A stretch of 64,000 nt of DNA. Source: Oopsacas minuta (taxonomy: Eukaryota > Porifera > Hexactinellida > Lyssacinosida > Leucopsacidae). Location of the stretch: NCBI GenBank assembly GCA_024704765.1, contig JAKMXF010000365.1:620001-684000 (forward strand). Reading direction: 5' to 3'. The notes beneath the pieces were generated by a model. That model did no database searches, was not told the DNA's origin, and saw nothing but the letters and a program-made list of their open reading frames with translations. Below are positions 1 through 9,780 of this stretch, piece after piece; positions within the stretch are counted from its first letter, which is position 1; every line of letters begins with the position of its first letter. Both the position numbers and the translations under genes were made by a program.

Positions 1-165
1 GAATTTCGATTAATCATTGTGACTGGTAACTATTGTTATCACAATAATAGCAAGTAAGTATCCGTTTCCCATATGTTTATTCTTCAAAGAACATGTAATA
101 TCAGTATATCATTTCCAAATGAATAATTGTAATGGTTGGGTAAGAATAAATAAATCTTCTTTTAG

Positions 166-3100
166 AGAAAGTAGAGGAACCTTCACTTTCTCCATCAGAT
201 CATGAAGATGAAGATTTGGAAGATATTCAATCTGATCCAGCCAAGTCTACAGGTTCATTTAATCAGCTTGGAGGATTCTATGTGAATGGAAAACCTCTGA
301 ACATAAAGTTGCGTGTACAAATTATTCACCTAGCATCTGTTGGCATGAGGGCCTGTGATATCAGTAAAAATCTCAAAGTATCTCATGGCTGTGTTAGCAA
401 GATCATCACGAGGTACTTTATAGTTAATTATATATTTCTGGGAAAAATGATCTATATGGGGGCAAATAATTTTTTGCATAGTTTATTCATAACTTTTTTC
501 TGATAGAAAAAACTGCTAAAATTTTGTGAGGTGTAAAATTAGATTTCCAATATCTCTCCAATTTGTAGTTTCATTTATTTCAGCTAGCTAAAGTATAGAT
601 GTGCGATAATAATTTATTCCGAGCGTTGTAAATATATGAAAGTACTTGTAAGTTTTCTGAAAATCCCAATTTTCGTTTTCAGGTAATTTATTTGTTGAAT
701 GTATTACACCGTCTATGAATATACGTTATAAAGTTGGTAATCTAATATAATTATTTTACAAATCTGGCCATTAGATATACGTAGTGTAACATATATGTAT
801 TCTTAAAAAATTACTTTCATTTGTTCATATGATAATATTATATTATTCTTACAACTCAAATATATATGATTGAAATGGAAATACAATTCTGATATTTGTA
901 GACTACTTTATAAGATCCATACAAAATTCTTACCATCCTCAGAATTTCGGAAAAATATTTTGTCATCGAGCAAACCAACTGTATAAATTTGCATATAATT
1001 AAGTTACTAATGATTGTGTTCATTTCAGATACAAGGAGACTGGCTCTATAAATCCAGGATTTATTGGAGGCAGTAAACCAAAGGTAGCTACCCCTGAAGT
1101 TGTTGCCAAAGTAGCTGACTACAGAATTAGGTTCCCTGGAATATTCGGTTGGGAAATAAGAAGCAAGCTAATTGAAGACAAGGTACTGTAATTTATATTA
1201 TCTCTAAGCTTTAACTTGATTTAATTCTCATAATTTATAGATTTGTGAAGAGAAGAGTATTCCTTCTATCAGCTCAATCAACCGTATTGTAAGGTCATTG
1301 GAGAACAGGGACCATTCGTTTTTAGCTGTGAGTCCTTAATTTAATAGTGACCCGAAAATATTTCAATATTTTATGAATAATTCATATAATAGGAACTGGG
1401 TTCTCCTCTCTCGCCTCTATCCTTCCCAAACCAAGATATTTCCAACACCATATCCCCACCTCATCATCCAATGGAACATCATTTCCAGAGTCCTAAATAC
1501 CTCTCTCATCTCTCAAAGCAATACACTTCACCTCACAAAGAGGCAGTAACTAGTTACACATCCTCTATTTCCCAGTACACCAGCAGGTACAAGTCTTGTC
1601 CTAACAAACCAGCGATGCATGGAAGTGAGGTATCCAAACCTCCCTGTAGATATTCCTCTCTCTCCAAACGACATAAAGGTAGAATTAATAAGTTAAAATA
1701 TCACACTAGTAGATTTAATACAATCATTTTATTCATAGCTAATACTACTACTGCAGCTAACCGTAACATATCTCAAACCAAACAACCTCATGACTCATCT
1801 TCTAACAGTAGTTACGAGGAGGTAAGTATTTAGAATAATATATTTACTGTCAATATACTATATTCACTGTTATATTTCAGTTCATCCCTCTCCCGCAGAA
1901 CTGGTCTAACTCCACACAGGACAGCGGTGTGTGGAGCGATTTGTCTGACACTTATCCTAACTATCCTCTCTGTCACCCATACAAACCTTCATGTAAACGT
2001 AAACTGAGTTTTTCAGGTGTCACAGACCTGTCACAGCCCCCTGTCAAACGCTCACTCAAGAACTCTGCTACTCTTCAAAACACACCGACTTCTTCCACAA
2101 AGATTACTAGAAAGAGATCACGTAAATCAGCTTGTATAGAAGATACAGGTTCAATCACCAGATCAGAAAAACGAGCTAATAATAAGAACTCTAAATCTAA
2201 TGTACAGGTTAAACAGAAGTACCAGATGTTGCCAGGTTGCAACGCTGGAATGTTAAGTACTCAATCCCTCCCTACAGTAACATATTCTAGTATTCACTCT
2301 ACTCAGGAATCTGTTGGTTACTCCTCTCTCACTCCATCTCAAGATCCAAACATCTTCCCTTCTCCTCCTAGTCATAGCATACCATTACCTGACTTATTAC
2401 CTATTGACAGCTCCTCCCTTCTATACCCATGTTCCTCTGTAGTGGATCCTGCTAGCTCCTGGCCTGATAAAGACGTAGGGGCTCCTAGCTTGGCTTCTAG
2501 TCACTACAATACTCCATCTCCTCCTAGCTTCCACACAGATATAGGCTACTCAACTTCTAACTCTACTTATTCTCAAAACTCTAACAAGATAGAAGCATCA
2601 TCTCAATTATCAGAACATATTCATTGTGGTTCTATGCACCCCTCTTACTTCTACTCTCAATATCAAGCCGCAGACTCCCACTGGAATGTTACACCCTCTA
2701 GATTACAACCAATTAACCCACGTTACACATCACAAGATGGCAGATGTCAAGTACAGGAACCTTTCAAACCTCTACCTATGTCTAGTCCTCCTTCCTATCT
2801 ATCCACCCGCACTAGATACCCCTCTCCTGACTCTACCTCCACACATCCCTTCTACACCTCTACCTCCCTCTTCCAACAAGCAGAGGAAGGGATACATTCT
2901 AGAGCCCTGTTACCAAGCATGATTGACTCTACTCACTCTCTACCACCAGGTAATTAATTCATTAATAATACAGTCAACATTTCTTACAAATTTGATTTTA
3001 TCGCGATCTTCTCACTAAATAGATAAATATAATTATTAAGTCTAAGTGACGCTACAACTCTGTTAACCTGCTAATCATTGAGGTTATTAATATATCCTCA

Positions 3101-3726
3101 AAAGATTACCAAATAATTAGATTATTATTATTAAGAAGGTTTCTATTATTTGCTCTTATTCCTGTCAGATGGATTATTGTAGCACTTACGTGTGTAACAC
3201 GATAACTCTAATTATTCTTTTTTCTAGTTTCACTAGGGGAATTAACACATATTACAAGCACTGTACAGTCTAATTATCCTATTCTATCTCCTGTCAAGGA
3301 TTCTAACTCCAAGAAATGTCCCTCTATCAATCCAATTAATAATGAAGGTAATTTATAACGTAATTATTAAGAATCCAATTCGAATAAAATTAAGAATTAT
3401 ACCATACAATAACTACTGTGCTTGATATACGTAATACAAAATGCTTTCAATGAGTTTTACTTCGGTTAATAACGACCTGACTATGATAAAGTTGGACACG
3501 ACTATAAGTTATACTAGAAATGATATTTTGAAATATAAAATTTGGATTTATAGTTCTGAACGATTCACCATTGAGCACCTGCAGCTACCCTCTCTCCTTA
3601 GACACAAACCAAACTATTCCCACTGATAGCAGCAGTTACTACCTATCTGACGTCACACACCCTTTCTCTAGCACCCTAGACGATACTATATTCCCTACTC
3701 CTCCTTCTTTTCAACTCAGCTCATAA
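166..3726 (+). CDS. Pax-family transcription factor, paired domain, 5' partial
   Basis: Probable DNA-binding developmental regulator. Exons read as 166-412, 1029-1182, 1241-1327, 1393-1821, 1881-2949, 3228-3347 and 3602-3726; all junctions are GT-AG and phases agree. A 60-nt in-frame intron at 1679-1738 is also likely. The first three exons encode a nearly complete paired domain with [38 protein letters not shown] and [10 protein letters not shown] motifs; the split inside the RY codon is typical of Pax genes. The remaining roughly 480 residues are rich in Ser, Pro, Thr and Tyr, with a basic KRSRKS-type patch. I see no homeodomain and no clear octapeptide. The start codon lies left of the window, since exon 166 follows an acceptor. 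Family call is firm; subgroup is not resolved. Confidence 0.9.
413..1028 (+). other. Intron inside the paired box
   Basis: A 616-bp AT-rich intron splitting the paired-domain coding sequence between Arg and Tyr codons. It opens GTACTT and ends TTTCAG. I see no repeat, ORF or RNA gene in it. Confidence 0.8.
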
Positions 3727-3892
3727 TACGTTTTTAATCCATCATTTACAGCAGCATATCACTTGTATAAACTTTGTTTACAAATATACGATACAGCAAT
3801 TATAATTCGATAAGAAATCTATTTCTAATATATTATGCACATCAATATTTGTAGTACGAATTCACACATTCGATTAAAATATTATTATCTAG

Positions 3893-4744
3893 TTAATTCG
3901 CTTTCTTTCCGGGAAATACAAATATCTTAGGATCAGTTAACTCAGTGAGTTGTCTAAACAACATATTAAATGTACCAGTGACAGTAACAACCTTGGTATA
4001 ATCCGGCTTGAATGTATTCAGTATAAGTATAAGAGGAGATTCTTTGCCTTCCTTATCGATTAGTATTATAGGCTTGAGCACCACGAAATGTCCACCTACA
4101 TCAGCAATGAATGCAGGTACATCTGAATCCAAACTTTCCCCAAATCGCTCTAACCACTGAGACGGAGTTAGATGTAATCTCTCTCCTGTATTTAACGTGA
4201 CGTCATAGAACATATTAAGGTGTAAAAATGGCTCTTCCTCATTCAGTCTGTCTTTCTCTTCATGATACACTTCTCCTAGATCTCTCTCTAGCCTCCTTAC
4301 GAAATGTATTTTACCATTCTTCTTTTTGTGTAGCCAATCACTTATCTCGTAGTTAGCTACCCAGTCTCGTAGATATCTCTCTTCATCATATATTGTACCA
4401 GAATTTATTAATTCAACAGGGAAGTTTGTCTTATGATTTAAGACATACTTTTGTCTGTTGTTTAAGAGCCATGACATCATTTCCCTAACTTCTTCCAACA
4501 CGCCAGCTGGATGGCTCAATATCTTAACCATCTTCTCAACATCTCTAGTCTGCATACGCAGAGAAGAGAAGTGAGCAGACACGAGCTCAGCTATACAACA
4601 AGAGAGATATCCACATATCATACTAGCTGTCCTGAATTCTTTGATAGAGTTTGTGAATGCATCATTAAGCTGGTCTACTATCTGTAATTCCCTTATGATT
4701 ACTTCTCCATCCTGAGAACTGGAGGCTGTTTCTGTTTTAAACAT
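3893..4744 (-). CDS. Intronless hypothetical protein, possible papain-like peptidase fold
   Basis: A 283-residue single-exon ORF with a real ATG, convergent with the Pax gene (167 bp between stops). I do not recognise the family. Visible traits: an N-terminal helical stretch with Cys44 in a SMICGYLSCC context, a charged central region (about 120-170), and a hydrophobic C-terminal half with GGHFVVLKP (His219) followed by LILILNTF (Asn243). A Cys-Gly near the start of a helix, then a Gly-His-hydrophobic strand, then an Asn/Asp about 20 residues later is the order of the triad in papain-fold peptidases, but this is only a pattern match. No signal peptide or membrane segment is evident. Codon use resembles neighbouring genes. 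It could equally be a non-enzymatic protein. Confidence 0.7.
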   Translation of the reverse strand: MFKTETASSSQDGEVIIRELQIVDQLNDAFTNSIKEFRTASMICGYLSCCIAELVSAHFSSLRMQTRDVEKMVKILSHPAGVLEEVREMMSWLLNNRQKYVLNHKTNFPVELINSGTIYDEERYLRDWVANYEISDWLHKKKNGKIHFVRRLERDLGEVYHEEKDRLNEEEPFLHLNMFYDVTLNTGERLHLTPSQWLERFGESLDSDVPAFIADVGGHFVVLKPIILIDKEGKESPLILILNTFKPDYTKVVTVTGTFNMLFRQLTELTDPKIFVFPGKKAN

Positions 4745-5245
4745 TGGATATTGTATATTTCCTATCTAATCTCTACTATTTAGTTATGGGATGGGGGGAA
4801 TATAAACCGAATTCCAAAAAAATAAAATCTGAAATTTTAATATATAATTCTGTTCCCAACACATTCACATCGTCAATAATTTATGTTTCGTAAACCGTAT
4901 ACAAACAAATAGCTCACTTGAAATATTAATCTAGCAATTATCTTCTATAATAGATAAATACAAGAATTAAAATATAAATAAGAAGCACAATTATAAACTT
5001 GTTTTTTTGAAGAATATTCGTTACTCCTGATCTAGAAATGCAATTAAGTATATAATTGAAAGTTTAATAATGGATTCAGCAATGTGGCTCCAAAGTTCAT
5101 AATGACTAGGTTTATAATCATTTATTGGAATTGGAAAAAATTTTAATTTATGACCGTGGCGAGACTTAGAGTTTTGAATATTGACAAAATATGATATAGC
5201 TAGTAAAGGTGGAATAGAAATTATTAGCTCTTATGCAGCAATGTA

Positions 5246-6525
5246 CTATATTTCAAAGGTTGTAGAAACTGACTTAGATTTTCTCTTTTGAGAATAAACA
5301 AATAGATATTTCAGTTGCATATCAGCACTGGAATCTACAACAATATAACTCTCTGGAGAGTTCTTCTTAGAAGTAGAATACGCCTTCTTATCAACATAAC
5401 ACACTGCTACACAGCTCAACCTCTCTCCTAGTATAGATTTATTCCATACAAAACTAGCTTGAGGACTGTAGTCTATAGAAATAGCTAGATCTGATCCAAA
5501 ATAGATACCTTTTCCAAACAATGATCTCTAAGAGTATATTATTCATAACCAACCATTTAGTATCAAATATTTCCTTACATAACATAGCTAGATACAATTA
5601 TAATTTTAGAGGTGCAATGATGACAAAGATATAGGGACAACTGATTATTATGTGAAGCCCCATAAGGGAAATCGATAGGCCTGAGCACCTTGTTAAATTA
5701 TTTAACACCTCTTTAGAAAGGTGTGAATTTATACACAATTAAAAGTTTGATAGAAATACATTCGTATAAAGCGTATATTAATTAGCGCTATTGGTCTTAC
5801 ATCGATAATTTATAGATATTACAAGTATAGCAGTAAATTTACGAACCTCTGAAGCAAATAACGGAGATAGCCCATTGTGTAGGATCGAGTGGAAATTCTC
5901 CAACTTTGACCCATGGTAAGCTAAAATGCAATTCTTAGCAAGAAGAGCTTCTCTATCTGGATAGGTAACTTCCAAAATAGCTCTTGGAGCAGGCATGCGG
6001 TATCCAGTAGGTGAAGTTGCTTGTATTATTCTGCTATACTAAATATACGATAAGTAAATACAGTAGAAACCGATTTTTTCTTACTATTTCTTTGCTCGGA
6101 AAAAACCGGTTTCGAGTGTATATTGGTATCAATGTTTTGTGACAAATGAAAGTTTTCCAAATACTTAGCATATTTATTGTTTAGGTTACCATATGTACTC
6201 ACCATTGAAGGAGAAAGGGTCTTGATACTAACTCTCCGTGGGAAAATAATCCATTGAACAAGTTTGTAGAGATTAGAGTTAGAGGAAATATCTTTCAGTG
6301 ATTTAAGCTGATTTAATTCCCCGAGTATACTCAACTATAAGAGAAGGAAAATCATCGAATTGCTAAAGGAATCAAAATATTGCAAAATATTCTAGTATCT
6401 AACTCTAATGCATCAGATACTAGAATATTCTAGAAATCTGTTTCGTTTAAGATTACTCTGAAAGTTTTATACACTACAAAAAGCAATCCAGCCTGTAATT
6501 GCACATATCGAATAGATTGAATCAT
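5246..6525 (-). CDS. PARP16: PARP16-like mono-ADP-ribosyltransferase
   Basis: In known animals PARP16 is a tail-anchored ER/nuclear-envelope enzyme that mono-ADP-ribosylates itself and stress sensors. Exons on the minus strand: tentative first exon 6525-6457 (ATG), then 6334-6203, 6038-5847 and 5527-5246 to the first stop; joins keep phase 0. The catalytic part is clear: AYHGSKLENFHSILHNGL (catalytic His), GKGIYFGSDLAISIDYSP (Tyr), a CVAVC strand and LKYLFVYSQ (third active-site Tyr). This H-Y-Y set is typical of a mono-transferase. Taken to the stop at 5246 the protein would lack the membrane tail. A 42-nt in-frame GT-AG intron (5269-5228) would remove that stop and add a hydrophobic tail down to 5021, giving about 285 residues against 322 in human. 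The first exon is the least certain part. Confidence 0.85.
6386..6429. repeat. Perfect inverted repeat, 15-bp arms
   Basis: Arms at 6386-6400 (AATATTCTAGTATCT) and 6415-6429 with a 14-nt spacer form a perfect hairpin. It lies in the presumed first intron of the PARP16-like gene. No target-site duplication was found, so its origin is unknown. Confidence 0.75.
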
Positions 6526-6870
6526 AACGCCCCCGCAACATGAATTGAAACATGATCCTTGAGTAGATGTGCTATTTATAAGGGAAATTTATTAAAATTG
6601 ATATTTCCTAATTAATATTGTGCTTTGGATAATTCCTTGAATGATTCGTTGGTAGGTAAATTACCTTAATTTACCTTAAGGAATTGACCTAGTCAACAAC
6701 CAATCAAAGGGGAGGCAACCTAGTGAAGGTCAAAAATGTAGGACACGTAGAATTAGAAGTAGTATAAATATGAATAGAGTCGAATTAATTGGCCAATAGC
6801 TCAAAACTGAGATTCCATTTAACAGACATTTGTATTGAATTCAATAGTTGAAATTCTACCATATTATAAC
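6526..6870. other. Intergenic region, candidate promoter of the NHL gene
   Basis: 345 bp between the PARP16-like gene and the hAT insertion. It contains a CCAAT motif (near 6699) and a TATAAATA motif (near 6764). Before the hAT insertion this sequence directly abutted the NHL-gene start codon, so it is the likely ancestral promoter or 5' UTR. This is inference from position. Confidence 0.4.
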
Positions 6871-7083
6871 CAGTGGTGTCCTGCTGTGGGAGCGGGTGGG
6901 AGCGCCGCTCCCATACTTTTTTTTAACAAATCAAATTGGCAAGTAACAATTACTTCAGGAGTTACTGAATTTGTGTACCTGATATCTATAGTAGCATGCA
7001 ATCAATATTTGAAATCAATTGAAATTTGTTCCAAATATAATTTAGTCGAGTTGGAGAGCAAATGTTTACTTTATAGCGCCGTG

Positions 7084-7402
7084 CAGGCTTGGACCGGGTC
7101 ACTATTTTCAATGAATTTTGGGGTCTGAACCGGGTCACTGATTTTGACTTGACCCGGTTTATATCCTTATAGATAATTTGATTATATTGGTTTGTAAAAT
7201 CATAAAGATTCAGTCAATATTAGTTGGACGTTTCATTTTCATGAATCATTAGTATTTTTACCAAACTTGTTTGGTATCATTACTACTGTATACTTATATA
7301 CATATATACTCTTATGTACGTATATAGATATGTAATATAGAAAATTAATGCTTTGAAAAACCGGGTCACCGGGTCAGGAAATCATGACCCGGTCCAAGTC
7401 TG
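7084..7402. mobile_element. hAT-type MITE nested in the hAT element
   Basis: A 319-bp non-autonomous element. The left end CAGGCTTGGACCGGGTCA and reversed right end CAGACTTGGACCGGGTCA match at 17 of 18 positions. The 8-bp duplication GCGCCGTG flanks it on both sides (7076-7083, 7403-7410). Internal copies of ACCGGGTCA-like motifs lie near both ends. It interrupts the transposase remnant just upstream of its conserved C-terminal block, so it inserted after the outer element. Confidence 0.92.
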
Positions 7403-7409
7403 GCGCCGT

Positions 7410-7688
7410 GAATATATCGTAGAAGTTATTCCATGCGACTCATCTGAATGCGAAAGGGGGTTCAGTTAAATGAATATCATATTGGATGAGAAACGAAACC
7501 GGCTTACAATAGAACACGTTTCTTCTTTGCTGTTTATCCAGCTTAATGGTCCACCACTGACTATTTGGAGACCATTGGAATATTCTAAATCTTGGCTCTT
7601 GCACCATAATTCAGCAACAGATATCCATGGCTTGAAATCCAAAATTTCTGAGCCCCATAAACAAGAAGAAATTTGGAAGTATTATTAG
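7410..7688 (+). pseudogene. hAT transposase C-terminal remnant (dimerisation region)
   Basis: The reading frame begins just after the MITE and shows the hAT signature IPCDSSECERGFS, then MNIILDEKRNRLT, then LLFIQLNGPPLTIWRP and a KSWLLHHNSATD tail. An in-frame TAA at 7467-7469 replaces a residue inside the conserved block, and the rest of the transposase is missing or unreadable upstream. The copy is therefore inactive. Family assignment rests on the ERGFS and LNGPP motifs. Confidence 0.85.
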
Positions 7689-7899
7689 TTAAATAATTCT
7701 GGGTACTCAATCACTTGTTAGAACTCTATATTCAGATTTACTACTAAACCTTTGATATTATTCATACTTATCTTATTAATTCAATTACCAGTATATTGTT
7801 TGAATTTTGTATTAGAAATTAGGATATATTCAATTGAATTTAAAATTTGAAATACCGCTCCCATACTTATAATTAGAGCAGGGCATCTCTGATTATAAC

Positions 7900-9129
7900 A
7901 TGGCCAGTTTGAACACACCAGATTACATCACCACGGCAAGAAACGCCCAAATAGCTAGTGTAATGTCGCAGGTACATGACAGGCTCAAAGAGTTACATAA
8001 AATTATAGCCGAGAGAGAACAAACTCTTATAGCAGAGCTTGAATCCAGCAGGAATGTGAAATTAGACGATTATATTCCTGCTAACATAAGCCAAGACATG
8101 TCCCTAGTGAATAGTTTTACACATAGGAATGATCAAACAAGGCCAGTTCCATCAAGTTTCGAATTGGATTATTCCATACTAGAAGCAGTAAAATCAATTG
8201 GCCATTTCACGTACTCCGATACGCCAACTAATCACACAAAAGGCAGGAGTTATGTACCAAAGCCTATGTCCAACCCAGGTAGAAATAATCCCACTGTAGC
8301 TGTTGGGAAAGGAGGATTAGCACCTGGAGAGTTTAATGTTCCAAGAGGATTAGCTATAGATCCTACAACCTCAAACATTTACATAGCTGATTGTGTGAAC
8401 CATCGTGTACAAGTTTTCAATTCAGATGGCCAATATCTGTTCCATTTTGGAAACGAGCGAGGAGAAAATAAGATGTGTAATCCTTGGAGCATCTGCATAT
8501 CTATACAAGGCTTATACGTAACACAGTTCAAACTAGGCGCAATCCACGCATATAAATATGATGGAACATTCGTAAATAAAACAGGATCAAGGGGTAAAGG
8601 AGCAGGACAGTTTCAATACCCAGAAGGTTTAACCAATGACGTAGATGGAAATGTTATCATTTGTGATCGGGGTAATAACAGAGTTCAAGTTCTAAACGGT
8701 GAACTAAACTATCTTACAGAATTCGGTAGTGAAATCTTGAAAAAGCCTCGTGATGTGAAAATAGTTTCCGAATACGTAATTGTCCTAGACAAGTCAAATC
8801 CCTGCTTGCACGTGTTTACGATTCGTAGCGATAAAAGTGGAGTAGACCATATTCAAGACATGATAACACAAGGCCAGGGAGAGCAAGTGTGCAAACCAGG
8901 GTTCTTCACACTTGATGGAAACAACTGTATCCTAATTAGCGACCAATGGAATCATACAATCAAATGTTTCTCTGCAAATGGTGAATACAAGAAGGATGTT
9001 ATCAGCTTGTGTAACCTGTACAGACCACAAGGAATAGATTATGATACAACCAAACATCAAATTGTGTGTGTTTGTTGGAACCAATCAGATGTATTACAGA
9101 TTTTCAAAACGGAGTGTTTAACTAAGTAA
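7900..9129 (+). CDS. NHL-repeat protein with N-terminal coiled coil (TRIM-NHL-like, no RING)
   Basis: Intronless, 409 residues. Residues about 15-52 form a short amphipathic helix (HDRLKELHKIIAEREQ) like the coiled coil after a B-box. From about 130 onward there are beta-propeller NHL repeats: GEFNVPRGLAID with NIYIADCVNHRVQVFNSDG, then GQFQYPEGLTND with VIICDRGNNRVQVLNGE, then more diverged blades to the C-terminus (ISDQWNHTIKCFSANGEY). TRIM-NHL proteins are usually ubiquitin ligases or RNA regulators, but no RING or B-box cysteines are present here, so ligase activity is not supported. The ATG is set by the end of the hAT target duplication directly before it. Confidence 0.85.
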   Translation: MASLNTPDYITTARNAQIASVMSQVHDRLKELHKIIAEREQTLIAELESSRNVKLDDYIPANISQDMSLVNSFTHRNDQTRPVPSSFELDYSILEAVKSIGHFTYSDTPTNHTKGRSYVPKPMSNPGRNNPTVAVGKGGLAPGEFNVPRGLAIDPTTSNIYIADCVNHRVQVFNSDGQYLFHFGNERGENKMCNPWSICISIQGLYVTQFKLGAIHAYKYDGTFVNKTGSRGKGAGQFQYPEGLTNDVDGNVIICDRGNNRVQVLNGELNYLTEFGSEILKKPRDVKIVSEYVIVLDKSNPCLHVFTIRSDKSGVDHIQDMITQGQGEQVCKPGFFTLDGNNCILISDQWNHTIKCFSANGEYKKDVISLCNLYRPQGIDYDTTKHQIVCVCWNQSDVLQIFKTECLTK

Positions 9130-9200
9130 ATTCTTGTGAATAATTCCCATTAAATATTATAGTTTTGTGTGTGTATTGATTAAAACTATTTATATCTTGC

Positions 9201-9577
9201 TTACAAATACATCAAATGCGGTCGAATTCTACACGTAGACGTCATGGTATAGAAGATAGTATCATCACATATAAAATACTTAATTGCAAATACGAATAAG
9301 TTTCGAATGGTCACGATTAAATAAAATGAAAATATACAAATAAACTCACGACTTCTCTCTGTCTACCCTGAGACACTGTAGACTGGTGTAGACTAGAACT
9401 CATCTCTGCATAGTCAGGAGGACAAGGTCTAACTAGACTGTGATACTTGAAACTTCTACAAGCTGATAAGAACAGAGCGATGAGTAGCTCACTCGCTTCT
9501 CTGTCCTCTCTAATACGAGACTGTACACACATTTCCTTCGTAACTGTGTGGGTTACATCTGTATCAGCACACGCCAT
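9201..9577 (-). CDS. Small two-exon hypothetical protein
   Basis: Exon 1 is 9577-9350 (ATG), ending at a GTGAGT donor; exon 2 is 9278-9201, after an AATTAAG acceptor, ending in TAA. The join is phase 0 and gives 101 residues. The first exon reads MACADTDVTHTVTKEM and is helical and moderately charged; the second reads YFICDDTIFYTMTSTC and looks like ordered protein. I do not recognise the family. It faces the NHL gene tail to tail, with 71 bp between stops. The clean splice signals and in-phase join are the main evidence. Confidence 0.5.
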
Positions 9578-9780
9578 CAAAACTACTATTCGTCTATGAC
9601 TACAATATAACCCGGGCTATGTATTTGAATTTAAAATGAATTATTTGCTTCGACTTTGTCGAATAAGATACATTTATAGCTTATTAACCGAATTTTACAG
9701 TATGGATGATTGCTTTCTACATTGAATTTAAACAAATGTCAAATAATTCTCTAGCCGCCCACGTTGTATAATACATAAAA

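Larger units (their letters stand above)
6871..7891 (+). mobile_element. Degenerate hAT-superfamily DNA transposon with 8-bp target duplication
   Basis: Ends are inverted: the left end reads CAGTGGTGTCCTGCT and the reversed right end CAGAGATGCCCTGCT, 12 of 15 positions matching. Both sides carry the same 8-bp duplication ATTATAAC (6863-6870 and 7892-7899), the size made by hAT transposases. A GGGAGCG-rich subterminal block near the left end and CGCTCCCATACTT copies near both ends (6904 and 7857) add support. The only coding remnant is the transposase C-terminus. The element contains a nested MITE. The right duplication ends exactly before the ATG at 7900. Confidence 0.9.

Noticed and set aside
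6835..7128. 97-codon plus ORF
   Set aside because: It starts upstream of the hAT element, crosses its left end and runs into the nested MITE; it shows no conserved motif.
7900..9129. Bacterial origin for the intronless NHL gene
   Set aside because: Intronless genes recur in this window (REXO5-, GOLPH3-, Rab32-like), and its composition matches its neighbours, so lack of introns alone does not support transfer.
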